From: XYD12-FULL-36-8 sp964613805
Lineage (GTDB): Bacteria; Bacteroidota; Ignavibacteria; Ignavibacteriales; Ignavibacteriaceae
Length of the DNA stretch: 64,000 nt
Assembly (NCBI GenBank): GCA_964613805.1
Contig: CAZTJF010000008.1
Span: 62,001-126,000, forward strand
Direction of reading: 5' to 3'
Both the position numbers and the translations under genes were made by a program. Position 1 is the stretch's first letter. Every line of letters begins with the position of its first letter. Positions 36,157 through 45,218 of this stretch are shown piece by piece. A model generated the notes under the pieces. The model was not told the origin of the DNA. It searched no databases and saw only the letters and a list, made by a program, of their open reading frames with translations.

Positions 36157-38696
36157 TACAAAACATAAAAAACTTTTTTGAGAAAAATCAGAAGGGAGCA
36201 ATTATTATTTCCTTCATACTATTGTTTTGTATAGGACTTGTTAATTTCTCATTCATATTTGTCGTAAATGCGACCTCAAACGATGAATGCCTGTGGATAC
36301 CAAATAAGGCAAGTAAAGACAGCGTTATAATTCTGTTTGATAAAGTTAAGGTAGATGGCGTTACGTGGAAAGCCGGAATACGCGACGGAGATCAACTCAT
36401 TGCAATCAATAAAACTAAAATTACCGATATTTATGTTGCTCAAAGAATATTAAATGTATTAAAAAAAGGAGATTACGCAAACTACACAATAAAAAAAGGT
36501 GAAAAGCTTATAGAAACAAAAGTTGAGATCAAGAAACTAATCAAGATGGATCAATTCGCTTTTATGCTGATGGCTCAAATTTGGCTGATTATCGGATTCA
36601 TCGTTTTAATGGCTCGCCCTGGTGGTTATATTCAAAGATTATTTTATAAGATTAGTGCGGCATTTATAGTTCTATTTACTTCGGTTTACTTTACGGGATT
36701 AGGAACTGAAATTCCACAATCATATTTCTATATATTAGATCATGTTTGGACCATCGGGGGATTTTATTCCTCATTTCTTATTCTAAGGTTCTTTTGGAGC
36801 TTCCCGCAGCCGTTTAAATTCGCTGAAAAAAAATGGGTTAAAATATTATTACAACTCGCCCCTGTCATTTTGATTATCACTACTTACATTGTGCGACTTA
36901 TTTTTGTTTATCCTTATGCGGGTTTTAATAATGTTTCTCTGGGAATAATTATTGTGAATAATATTCTGATATTTATTGCGCTTGTAACTGGATTAGTTTC
37001 TTTGTTTATCAACTACTTCCGAATCAAAGACAAAGCTCAGCGTAAACCGATCTATATTATTCTTGTTGCGTACACTTTAGGAGTTGCAAGTTTACTTTAT
37101 ACAAATTTTATTGCGCCAGCAATTTCGGACACAATCTTCAATTCTCCCGAGTATTATACTCCAATAATTCTTATTGCTTTTTTACCAATAGCTTTTGGCT
37201 ATTCGATTTTCAGATATCAATTAATGGATGTGAGTATAGTAATCAAGAATACAATAATTTACGGTGCGGCAACTTTGACAATCGCAGGAGCATACTTTTT
37301 GGTAATTTATCTTTTAGGACAGGGAATCAGTCAAGCAATCGGAACCCAATATCAAGGAATAATCGCAGGCATAATATTTATAATCTTTGCTTTAGTATTC
37401 CAATCAACTAAGGATAAATTCCAAAATTTTCTCACCGCAAAATTTTATCCCGAACAATTTGCATATCAAAAAATACTTGTGAAGTTCAGCAACGATGTTT
37501 CAAGCATGGTTGGCTTAGAAAATATTCTTGATAAAACCCATGAAACATTTACAAATGCACTAATGATTAACAACTTCGGAATTTTGGTACGAGGCAATCA
37601 CAATGGTGATTTGGTGCCAGTAAGAAGCAAAGGAATTAAAGTTGAAAATTTAACAATCAACCATTCATCCATTCAATCATTCATTGAGCAGAAGAAGTCG
37701 TTGTCAAAGACACCAGCTATCGAGCGAGAAGAGTTCTCCTCAGTATGTGGAGAACGGAGCCAGCAGTTAGTAGAAAACGATATTTACACAATAGTTCCAA
37801 TGCTTGTTAAATCAAAGCTTGTTGGTTTACTTTTGTTCGGATTGAAACATTCAGGCGCCCAATTTTCACATGAAGACTTAGAGTTGCTTAATGCTGTTGC
37901 AAATCAAGCCGCCGTATCAATTGAAAATGCCCGGCTGTATGAATCTGAAAAGCAAAAACTTTCAATTGAAAGAGACCTTGATCTTGCAAGAAAGATTCAA
38001 CAAGGATTGCTTCCGAGCTGCATACCAAATGTAAATAAGTTAGACATTTGCGGACAAATGATTCCTGCAATGCAAGTCGGCGGAGATTATTATGATCTTA
38101 TAAAAATTTCCGATTCAAAAATATTTGTTGTGGTTGGTGATGTTTCGGGCAAAGGTCTTTCTGCATCGTTGTACATGGCTAAATTGCAAACAATGATTCA
38201 GCTTGCATGTACGGCCGATAAAACCCCCAAACAAATTCTGGTTGATATAAATAAACGGCTTTATGAATCGCTTGAGCGAAGCTGGTTTGTAACAATGACT
38301 CTCGCATTTTTTGACAGCAGTACAAATACTGTAAGATTTTGCCGTGCTGGACATATGCCTCTGATTACAGCCAATAACGGAACTATCAGGGCATATAAAA
38401 CTCAAGGTATTGGTGTTGGACTTGAAAGCGGAGTTATTTTTGAAAGCAGTTTGGTTGAAGAAGAAGTCAGTTTTACTAATGGACAAATCTTTGCCTTCTT
38501 TTCCGATGGAATCACAGAAGCAATGAATGAATCGAATGATCTCTTTGGTGAAGATAAACTTTCCGAGTTGTTAAAAAACAAATCAAACAAGACCTCCAAT
38601 GAAGTGATGGATGAAATCTGGGAATCAATTGTCAGATTTCGAGGACAAGCCGAACAAAGCGACGATATGACAATGGTTCTGGTAAAGGTGATTTAA
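36153..38696 (+). CDS. PDZ / multi-TM / GAF / SpoIIE serine phosphatase
   Basis: 847 residues. One membrane span (about 17-38) leads to a periplasmic PDZ-like domain (about 45-130, with GVTWKAGIRDGDQLIAIN and DIYVAQRILNVLKKGD). Eight or nine more spans (about 135-435), a GAF domain (about 440-610) and a SpoIIE catalytic domain follow. The catalytic signatures are GGDYYDLI, VGDVSGKGLSASL, FSDGITEAM and QSDDMTMVLVK. The N-terminal half is laid out like the sensory part of ComP-type quorum-sensing histidine kinases, but the kinase has been replaced by a phosphatase. It is the last gene of the cluster; the AbiE pair follows. Confidence 0.9.
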   Translation: MIQNIKNFFEKNQKGAIIISFILLFCIGLVNFSFIFVVNATSNDECLWIPNKASKDSVIILFDKVKVDGVTWKAGIRDGDQLIAINKTKITDIYVAQRILNVLKKGDYANYTIKKGEKLIETKVEIKKLIKMDQFAFMLMAQIWLIIGFIVLMARPGGYIQRLFYKISAAFIVLFTSVYFTGLGTEIPQSYFYILDHVWTIGGFYSSFLILRFFWSFPQPFKFAEKKWVKILLQLAPVILIITTYIVRLIFVYPYAGFNNVSLGIIIVNNILIFIALVTGLVSLFINYFRIKDKAQRKPIYIILVAYTLGVASLLYTNFIAPAISDTIFNSPEYYTPIILIAFLPIAFGYSIFRYQLMDVSIVIKNTIIYGAATLTIAGAYFLVIYLLGQGISQAIGTQYQGIIAGIIFIIFALVFQSTKDKFQNFLTAKFYPEQFAYQKILVKFSNDVSSMVGLENILDKTHETFTNALMINNFGILVRGNHNGDLVPVRSKGIKVENLTINHSSIQSFIEQKKSLSKTPAIEREEFSSVCGERSQQLVENDIYTIVPMLVKSKLVGLLLFGLKHSGAQFSHEDLELLNAVANQAAVSIENARLYESEKQKLSIERDLDLARKIQQGLLPSCIPNVNKLDICGQMIPAMQVGGDYYDLIKISDSKIFVVVGDVSGKGLSASLYMAKLQTMIQLACTADKTPKQILVDINKRLYESLERSWFVTMTLAFFDSSTNTVRFCRAGHMPLITANNGTIRAYKTQGIGVGLESGVIFESSLVEEEVSFTNGQIFAFFSDGITEAMNESNDLFGEDKLSELLKNKSNKTSNEVMDEIWESIVRFRGQAEQSDDMTMVLVKVI

Positions 38697-38789
38697 GAAT
38701 ATACAATCAGGTCTTTACAACCCCACTTTTTCCTCTAAACCTCTGCCAATCATTTCTATTTGCAGTAAAACAGACCCATGAATCAATCT

Positions 38790-38816
38790 CAAGGTAAATT
38801 TATTATATTTACCTTG
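38790..38816 (+). promoter_or_regulatory. Perfect inverted repeat before abiEi, probable autoregulatory operator
   Basis: CAAGGTAAA (38790-38798) faces TTTACCTTG (38808-38816) with a 9-base AT spacer, 24 bases before the AbiEi start. The spacer TTTATTATA could hold the -10 element. AbiEi antitoxins are known to bind inverted repeats in their own promoter and repress it; that this is such a site is inference from position and symmetry. Confidence 0.65.
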
Positions 38817-38840
38817 TAAACGATTCAAATTGTTTTAAAA

Positions 38841-39437
38841 ATGAAAAAAATAGAAGATATCCTTAAGCGCAATAAAGGTTACTCAAGAATGAAAGAACTT
38901 CGTCTTGAGGGAATCCAAACAAGAGATATTGCAACAGCTGTTGAAAAAAAAATAATTGAAAAGGTAAAACCCGGTCTTTATAAACTTGTTGATTATGCAT
39001 GGGATGAGCATGGCAGCTTTGCTGATGTATGTAACTCAAATAAAAAAGCTGTAATCTGTCTGCTTTCTGCTGCGGATTACTACCAGCTTACAACATTCAA
39101 TCCGTCGGAAGTTTATGTTGCTGTTCCAAATAACACTGACAAATTCATTCTTGAATATCCGCCGATAAAAGTGTACTACTTTGCAGATACTTACTATTCA
39201 CCAGGAATAGAAATGATTGAAACGAAAAGTGGAACAATCAGAATTTATAATAAAGAAAAAACAATTGGTGATCTTTTCCGATACATAAATAAAATTGGGG
39301 AGGATATTGCTGTCGAGTCTCTCAAAGAATATCTTAAAAATAAAAAAGAGCGAAGTATTCCAAGACTACTGGAATATGCTGAGATGTGTGGAGTGAGAAA
39401 GAAACTTGAGCCAATGGTTAAAGCAATACTTTCATGA
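38841..39437 (+). CDS. AbiEi-type antitoxin / transcriptional repressor
   Basis: 198 residues of the AbiEi (type IV toxin-antitoxin) family. The N-terminal 55 residues form a winged helix (SRMKELRLEGIQTRDIATAV, then KVKPGLYKL), followed by the AbiEi domain with a strand/helix pattern (VICLLSAADYYQLTT, VYVAVPNNTDKFI). In the family it blocks the toxin indirectly and represses the operon. It overlaps the toxin gene by 4 bases and has a perfect inverted repeat upstream. Abi systems were first found as phage abortive-infection genes. Confidence 0.88.
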   Translation: MKKIEDILKRNKGYSRMKELRLEGIQTRDIATAVEKKIIEKVKPGLYKLVDYAWDEHGSFADVCNSNKKAVICLLSAADYYQLTTFNPSEVYVAVPNNTDKFILEYPPIKVYYFADTYYSPGIEMIETKSGTIRIYNKEKTIGDLFRYINKIGEDIAVESLKEYLKNKKERSIPRLLEYAEMCGVRKKLEPMVKAILS

Positions 39438-40330
39438 CGAAGGAAATAAAAAATATAGCTGCATCTGTTAAAGAACGCTTGCGAAATATTTCTTATGAAA
39501 CTGGAAGAGATTACCAAAGTCTTCTGCGTCAATATATTCAAGAAAGGTTTCTTTATCGCCTTTCAGAATCACCTTATAAAAATTTTCTTATTCTTAAAGG
39601 AGCTTTGCTTTTTGTAGCTTATGATATTAGTCGCTTGCGTCCAACAAGGGATATCGATTTCCTCGGTTCTTCAATTTCTAATGACAAAAAAGAAATAACA
39701 GAAATTGTTCATCAAATATTGCAAATTGAATTTGATGATGGAGTTCAGTTTGACTATGAATCCATCGAGTCAGAAGATATTGTAGAAGATGGTAACTATC
39801 ATGGAGTTCGAGTTAAGTTTTTTACCTATCTGGAAAACTCAAGAGAGCGGGTTCAGATTGATGTTGGCTTCGGAGATAAGATTACTGCTGGCCCGATTGA
39901 AATCGAATACCCTACACTTCTGGATTTTCAACCTTCACGCTTGAAAGTTTATTCAGTTGAGAGTGCAATCGCCGAAAAATTTGAAGCGGTTGTTTCGCTG
40001 CAGCTTCAAACAAGCCGAATGAAGGATTTTTATGATATTCTATTTTTTGCAAAGAATCATGAGTTTAAAAAAGATGAATTGAAAGCAGCTATTGTAGCTA
40101 CCTTTCAGCACAGAGGAACTGATATTGAACAACGGAATAAAGTTTTTAACCAGAAATTCAAAATGGATGAACAACTCCAAAAATACTGGACTGCTTTTTT
40201 AAAACGCACAAAGCTCACCTCTGAAAATGATTTTGCAAGTGTTGTTACCCGAATTTCTGAATTTATAGAACCTGTTTTTGTTAATGATAAAAACCTCTGC
40301 TGGGATAGTAAATTGTGGAAGTGGATTTAG
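39434..40330 (+). CDS. AbiEii/AbiGii-family nucleotidyltransferase toxin
   Basis: 298 residues, a member of the DNA-polymerase-beta-like nucleotidyltransferases. The active site has LKGALLF, RPTRDIDFLG with D73 and D75, the third acidic residue at D143 in VQIDVGFGD, the Lys of AIAEKFEAV (K182) and KDFYD at 197-201, so it appears intact. Family toxins transfer nucleotides to tRNA or other targets and stop growth. It overlaps the antitoxin gene by 4 bases. The pair sits between the phosphatase cluster and manA, the only obviously mobile-type genes in the window. Confidence 0.9.
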   Translation: MTKEIKNIAASVKERLRNISYETGRDYQSLLRQYIQERFLYRLSESPYKNFLILKGALLFVAYDISRLRPTRDIDFLGSSISNDKKEITEIVHQILQIEFDDGVQFDYESIESEDIVEDGNYHGVRVKFFTYLENSRERVQIDVGFGDKITAGPIEIEYPTLLDFQPSRLKVYSVESAIAEKFEAVVSLQLQTSRMKDFYDILFFAKNHEFKKDELKAAIVATFQHRGTDIEQRNKVFNQKFKMDEQLQKYWTAFLKRTKLTSENDFASVVTRISEFIEPVFVNDKNLCWDSKLWKWI

Positions 40331-40357
40331 TATTTTATATCGACTAAAATTTTATTC

Positions 40358-41545
40358 ATGCTCAAACCTCAACCCTACAAACTAAAGAATACCATTCAGC
40401 ACTATGAATGGGGGATGAAAGGGAAGAATGCTTTCATTCCAAAGCTGCTAAACATAAAAGCTGAAAAAGATAAATCTTATGCAGAACTTTGGATGGGTGC
40501 TCATCTAAAAGCTTCTTCCAAAATTAAGATTGATGATAAGATAATTGATTTAGCTGAAGCGATTCGGAATTATCCGATAGAAATGTTAGGAAAGAAAACT
40601 GCAAAGGTGTATTCAAATTCGCTTCCATTTCTCTTCAAAGTATTATCTGCAAGCGAAGCACTTTCAATTCAAGTACATCCAAATAAAAGACAAGCAATTT
40701 CTCTACATAAAAAAGATCCAATTAATTATCCTGATAGTAATCAGAAGCTGGAAATAGCAATTGCACTTGATTCGCTTACTGCGTTAGTTGGATTTAAATC
40801 TGCTAAGCAGGTAGTAAAGACTTTAAATGAATATCCTGAAATAGGACAATTTGTTGGTGGCAGCATAAAGCATATAAAAAACGTGATTAGATCACTAATA
40901 AAAAAATCAATAACTGATAAGGAAAAATTAGTACCGACAATTGCAAAACTAGAATGTCGAATCGCAGCGAAGAAAAAACATAATGAAATTGAAAAGTATT
41001 TTCTTAAGCTTCATAAAAAATACAATACCGAGGTCGGATTGCTGCTTCTGTTTTTCTTAAACCTTATTCATCTGAAGAAAGGGGAGGCAATCTTTACAAA
41101 ACCTGGAGTTCCGCATGCTTATCTCAAGGGCAATATTCTTGAGTGTATGTCGAACTCGGATAATGTTATTCGCGCCGGATTGACTCCAAAATACAAAGAC
41201 ATTGATTCGCTTCTTAAAGTTTTAACGTATGAATTGAATTTGCCTAAAATCATTAAGGGAAAGAAAAGAGAAAATTCATTGGTCTATCGAACTGATGCAA
41301 AAGAATTTCAGTTTAATTTTTATATATTAAAAAAGGAAGAATTGAAATTCACAAATCAAAGAGGTCCACGGGTTTTACTTGCACTTAAAGGTGAAATAAT
41401 TATTGATTATCTTGATAAAAGAAAACTTGAGAGTGTGATGATTTCAAAAGGAGAATCTGTTTTTCTGCCTGCATCTTTAACAAACTATTCAATTGGTTCT
41501 CCAAAATCATCTCAGTTCGTTTTAGTGTCCGTTCCATTGAAGTAG
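40358..41545 (+). CDS. manA: Mannose-6-phosphate isomerase, class I
   Basis: 395 residues of the zinc-dependent class I type, interconverting fructose-6-phosphate and mannose-6-phosphate. Recognisable are IQHYEWGMKGKN at the start, SIQVHPNK with the metal-binding Gln/His, the Glu in NQKLEIAIAL, GVPHAYLKGNILECMSNSDN, and the signature RAGLTPKYKD. A C-terminal beta domain (about 300-395) completes the fold. It stands 27 bases after the AbiEii toxin, which may have inserted in front of it. Confidence 0.93.
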   Translation: MLKPQPYKLKNTIQHYEWGMKGKNAFIPKLLNIKAEKDKSYAELWMGAHLKASSKIKIDDKIIDLAEAIRNYPIEMLGKKTAKVYSNSLPFLFKVLSASEALSIQVHPNKRQAISLHKKDPINYPDSNQKLEIAIALDSLTALVGFKSAKQVVKTLNEYPEIGQFVGGSIKHIKNVIRSLIKKSITDKEKLVPTIAKLECRIAAKKKHNEIEKYFLKLHKKYNTEVGLLLLFFLNLIHLKKGEAIFTKPGVPHAYLKGNILECMSNSDNVIRAGLTPKYKDIDSLLKVLTYELNLPKIIKGKKRENSLVYRTDAKEFQFNFYILKKEELKFTNQRGPRVLLALKGEIIIDYLDKRKLESVMISKGESVFLPASLTNYSIGSPKSSQFVLVSVPLK

Positions 41546-41604
41546 CGAAAAGATTCAATAACAAAAAATAAGGTGATAAGGTTTGGATTGTTATTCTTGG
41601 TTGG

Positions 41605-41692
41605 GTTACTAAGGTTTTTGAATGATTTTGATCTTATTGCTATTGGATCGCATTAAATTTTTCCGACTCTTTTTTGCTTTAACCTTAGTAAC
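41605..41692. repeat. Inverted repeat with 12-base perfect arms
   Basis: GTTACTAAGGTT (41605-41616) and AACCTTAGTAAC (41681-41692) bracket 64 AT-rich bases. It could be a miniature inverted-repeat element or a long hairpin after manA. Confidence 0.6.
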
Positions 41693-41798
41693 GCAGCTAT
41701 AATCCTATTAATTTAACTTTCTCACCTTTTTGAAAGAGAGTGTCACATAAATCTTTCTCCGAGTAACTCTGTACTTTCTCCTTGTCATTAAGAGATGT

Positions 41799-41839
41799 AC
41801 TCCGTGTAGGATCATTGATTTCACGGAGAACCACGGAGT
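41799..41839. repeat. CTCCGTG/CACGGAG dispersed-type repeat
   Basis: ACTCCGTG at 41799-41806, CACGGAG at 41822-41828 and CCACGGAGT at 41831-41839, with AAGACACGAAG following. The wording matches a repeat found in many unrelated genomes. It creates a spurious 68-codon frame on the plus strand. Confidence 0.5.
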
Positions 41840-41910
41840 TTAATGCAGGAAAGACACGAAGAAAAATCTATCGAATGCGTTGTGCAATGGACAACGAAAG
41901 GATTTGGACC

Positions 41911-41943
41911 AAAAAAAAAGCCGATGGTACTGCCATCGGCTTT
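41911..41943 (-). terminator. Rho-independent terminator of the secD-secF operon
   Basis: GCCGATGG (41920-41927) pairs with CCATCGGC (41933-41940) around a 5-base loop, flanked by AAA/TTT, and on the minus strand is followed by nine U residues. It lies 23 bases beyond the secF stop. Confidence 0.9.
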
Positions 41944-41965
41944 GACACAAAAACTGTTTGTATTC

Positions 41966-43105
41966 CTAAAATTCTACTTTTTTCTTAGTCCTACTAGCAT
42001 ATTCTAATACAAGTGCGCTTGCTACGAAAATTGAAGAATATGTTCCTATAATAATACCAAAAGCAAGTGTAAATGCGAATGATCTTAAAACTTCACCGCC
42101 AAAGATGAAGATTACGAGAACGGCAATTAAAGTTGTGCCGCCGGTTAGTATCGTTCTGCTCATTGTTCGGTTTATACTCATGTTCAAAACATCAAACAAT
42201 GGCATCGTTTTGTGAATCTTTAGATTCTCTCTTACTCTGTCAAACACAATAACTGTATCGTTAATTGAATAACCAACAAGAGTTAAGAATGCTGCCACAA
42301 TGGCTAAATCAATTTCAAGGTTTAATCCAGGAATAACGCCGTATAAAACTGAGTATAAGCCGAGTGTAATTAAAACATCATGGAAAAGAGCTAGCACAGC
42401 GCCGAAGGCAAAAATGAATTTGAATCGGAATGCAAGATAAATTAAAATTACAACAAGTGAGAGAAAAACTGCTAAAACTGCATCACGCTTTAATTCTGCG
42501 CCCACTTTAGGACCAACCTTATCTTCCTTTAACACCTTGAATACATTATCAGCATATTTTTCTTTAAGATTTTCTTTAATCCAATCAGAAATTCCAACAC
42601 TAACTAACAATTGAGTGTTGGTTGGTTCTTCCGAAACTTTTCCTGTTTGAAAACCGGCTTCGAAAAGTTTATCAACTAAAATATTAGTGGTATCCGGATT
42701 TGGAAGTGTGAATGTAATTGAACTTTCGGATGAGTCTGTAATTCTTCTTTCTACGCCGGGAAATACCTTATCAATTTGATTCTGCACAGTTTGTATAACT
42801 TTAGGATATAATTCAGCAGGAATTGATTGTAATTCTGTTCGTATTAAAACTGTGTTCTCACCGCCAAATGTTTTTAACTCAACTGTTCCAAGACCAAGCT
42901 TATCAACTTCATTTCTAATAATTCCAATTTCAATCGGCTTATCAAACTGTAATACAATTTCAGAACCACCCTTGAAATCAATTCCGAATTGCAAGCCGCG
43001 AAAAATTATGTTAATTAAACCAAGAAGGAAAAGGGAAGTGGAAACAATATAAAAAAGTTTTCGTTTTCCCATCCAATTGATATGAATATTTTCGAAAATG
43101 CGCAT
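41966..43105 (-). CDS. secF: Protein translocase subunit SecF
   Basis: 379 residues. The first membrane span is near 15-34; the conserved FGIDFKGGSEIVLQF region follows; a periplasmic domain covers about 40-200; and five further spans end near residue 365. VGYSINDTVIVFDRVREN is the SecF signature. SecDF uses the proton gradient to pull exported chains through SecYEG. secD and secF are separate genes here, 48 bases apart, not fused. The long periplasmic domain, about 50 residues more than in E. coli, is typical of this phylum. Confidence 0.96.
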   Translation of the reverse strand: MRIFENIHINWMGKRKLFYIVSTSLFLLGLINIIFRGLQFGIDFKGGSEIVLQFDKPIEIGIIRNEVDKLGLGTVELKTFGGENTVLIRTELQSIPAELYPKVIQTVQNQIDKVFPGVERRITDSSESSITFTLPNPDTTNILVDKLFEAGFQTGKVSEEPTNTQLLVSVGISDWIKENLKEKYADNVFKVLKEDKVGPKVGAELKRDAVLAVFLSLVVILIYLAFRFKFIFAFGAVLALFHDVLITLGLYSVLYGVIPGLNLEIDLAIVAAFLTLVGYSINDTVIVFDRVRENLKIHKTMPLFDVLNMSINRTMSRTILTGGTTLIAVLVIFIFGGEVLRSFAFTLAFGIIIGTYSSIFVASALVLEYASRTKKKVEF

Positions 43106-43153
43106 TTATTTTATTACTCCTTAAAACCTTTTATTAACTTGTAAATCTTTGGC

Positions 43154-45088
43154 TTAACCGATACTTATTTTAGAACCTTTTGAAACCATGATATCAAAGA
43201 TCAATCTGCATAGAAACAACGCACTGAATAAACTGGTAACAATTCCTATCATAAGAGTTAGAGCAAATCCTTGAACTGGACCGGTTCCAAATTGATATAA
43301 TATTAAACCTGTAAAAAATGTAGTAATGTTCGAGTCAAAAATGGCAGAATATGATTTAGAGTATCCGCCATCAATCGAAGCTTTAATGGTTTTCCCTGTT
43401 TCCATTTCCTCTCTTATTCTCTCAAAAATCAGCACATTAGCGTCAACAGCCATACCCATAGTTAAAATAATTCCAGCAATGCCGGGAAGGGTTAATGTTG
43501 CTCCAAATCCTGCAAGGATAGCAAGTATAAATAAGATCGAAAAGATTAATCCAACCGCTGCGATTGAACCGCTTTTACGATAGTAAAGAATCATGAAAAT
43601 ACCAACTGCTAAGTAACCTATTAAAGAAGAATTAAAACCTTTGGTTATTGAATCCTGTCCTAATGATGGACCAACAGTTCTTTCTTCGATTATATCAACA
43701 GGAGCAGGAAGAGCACCGGCTTTTAAAACTATTTCGAGAAGTTTTGCTTCTTCCATATTTGCCATGCCCTCGATCTGAGATCTGCCGCCAGGAATTTTTC
43801 CCCGAACAACAGGAGCAGAAAAAGCAACACCATCAAGCATAATTGCGATTCTTTTCCCAACGTTTGCACCTGTAATTCTTGCCCAATCTGTTGCACCTTC
43901 GCTATTCATTTCCATACTAACAATTGGTGAAGAAGTGTTGGGGTCAATATTTGCTTGTGCATTTGTTATGACTCCTCCGGTCAGTTCCGGATTTTTATTT
44001 ACCAAATACATCATATAAATATTTTCACCCTTGTCAACGCCGACGGGTTTAGCAGAATAAACAAACTCGACATTGTTCGGTAATACTTTTTGAACATCTT
44101 CTCTGTTGAGATATTGATTTAATAAACTTTTTTGGCCTTCACGAACATATGCATCTGCAGATCTTCCCTGCGGATCCATCATTGCAATAGCGAAGAAAGG
44201 ATGTTCCTTTTTAAACTCTTCTTCGGATAGCTGCTTTTGCTGATTAGTATCTGCAGCAATTAAGCTCGTATCTTTAGTTTCAGTTTTTGCTGTTGTCGTA
44301 GTATCAGTTTTAGTCGTATCCTCAAGATTTTTTCCAGCGAGAACGTTATCAATTTTTTGCATAAGTGAAACAGCAAATTCAGGATCTTTTAAAATTCTGA
44401 ATTCAAGCAGCGCTGTTCCTTGTAAAAGATTTTTTGCTTCCTCCTCTTTTGCAACTCCGGGAAGCTCGACAATTATTCTTCTGCTTCCTTGTCTTTGTAT
44501 TGATGGTTCGGAAACTCCATATTGATCAACGCGATTTCTAATGATTTCAATCGCACGGCTAACAGCATCTTCTGTATCTTCCTTAAGTTTCTTAATTATT
44601 TCAGCATCATCTTCACGGATAGTTCCGAAGTAACGACTTAACCTTATTTGCCGTTGTTCAAGTTTTTTGCCGACGATATCAACTACTGATTCATCCGATA
44701 AGGTGGCTTCCTTTTCTGCTTCAGCTAAAACTTTTTTGAAAATATCATCGGGATTTTTTGCTAATTTTTCAATTAGTTTGGCAGTGTTAACCTCAAGCAC
44801 AACACGCATTCCACCCTGCAAATCCAATCCGAGTTTTATTCTTTTTTGCCTTGCTGCTGCTATGGATGGATCTACTACTTTAATGCTATCCTCAAAAGCG
44901 ACAAGTTTTTTTTGTAAATCCTGTTTGGTCAATTCAGGATATGTAGTTTTCAGTTCCACCTGTTTTTGGGCTACTGATTCATTGATCATTTTTGTGTTAC
45001 TGTAATCTTTGTATGTAGGCCAAAGAAGATAAACAGCCAAACCAATAGCTGCAAGAATGGCAATAATTTTAAATCTGAATTCTTTCAT
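43154..45088 (-). CDS. secD: Protein translocase subunit SecD
   Basis: 644 residues with an N-terminal span (about 8-24), the signature LGLDLQGGMRVVLEV near 87-101, large periplasmic P1 domains, and five C-terminal spans from about 475, including MGMAVDANVLIFERIREE. A low-complexity Thr/Lys-rich linker (about 257-285) interrupts the periplasmic part. It is followed by secF. The upstream gene is pnp, 130 bases away with no obvious terminator, so read-through from the nucleoside salvage genes is possible. Confidence 0.96.
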   Translation of the reverse strand: MKEFRFKIIAILAAIGLAVYLLWPTYKDYSNTKMINESVAQKQVELKTTYPELTKQDLQKKLVAFEDSIKVVDPSIAAARQKRIKLGLDLQGGMRVVLEVNTAKLIEKLAKNPDDIFKKVLAEAEKEATLSDESVVDIVGKKLEQRQIRLSRYFGTIREDDAEIIKKLKEDTEDAVSRAIEIIRNRVDQYGVSEPSIQRQGSRRIIVELPGVAKEEEAKNLLQGTALLEFRILKDPEFAVSLMQKIDNVLAGKNLEDTTKTDTTTTAKTETKDTSLIAADTNQQKQLSEEEFKKEHPFFAIAMMDPQGRSADAYVREGQKSLLNQYLNREDVQKVLPNNVEFVYSAKPVGVDKGENIYMMYLVNKNPELTGGVITNAQANIDPNTSSPIVSMEMNSEGATDWARITGANVGKRIAIMLDGVAFSAPVVRGKIPGGRSQIEGMANMEEAKLLEIVLKAGALPAPVDIIEERTVGPSLGQDSITKGFNSSLIGYLAVGIFMILYYRKSGSIAAVGLIFSILFILAILAGFGATLTLPGIAGIILTMGMAVDANVLIFERIREEMETGKTIKASIDGGYSKSYSAIFDSNITTFFTGLILYQFGTGPVQGFALTLMIGIVTSLFSALFLCRLIFDIMVSKGSKISIG

Positions 45089-45218
45089 AGGTTAATTCTT
45101 TTTAAGGTTGTTTTGTCAAAATTAAGTCAACAAAATTATCAGTATAGGGCTTGAAAGTCAATTAAATTGGCTAAAAATAAATTAAAAAATGAAGTCGGAA
45201 TCGAAGTAAATTAACTAA

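Larger units (their letters stand above)
41546..41965. other. 420-base convergent intergenic region with repeats
   Basis: There is no real gene. It contains a 12-base perfect inverted repeat 88 bases long overall (41605-41692), a degenerate ACTCCGTG/CACGGAG repeat (about 41765-41865), and the secF terminator near the right end. Confidence 0.65.

Noticed and set aside
41782..41988. 68-codon plus-strand ORF
   Set aside because: It is built from a dispersed repeat and the secF terminator and runs into the secF end on the other strand; there is no ribosome site or protein character.
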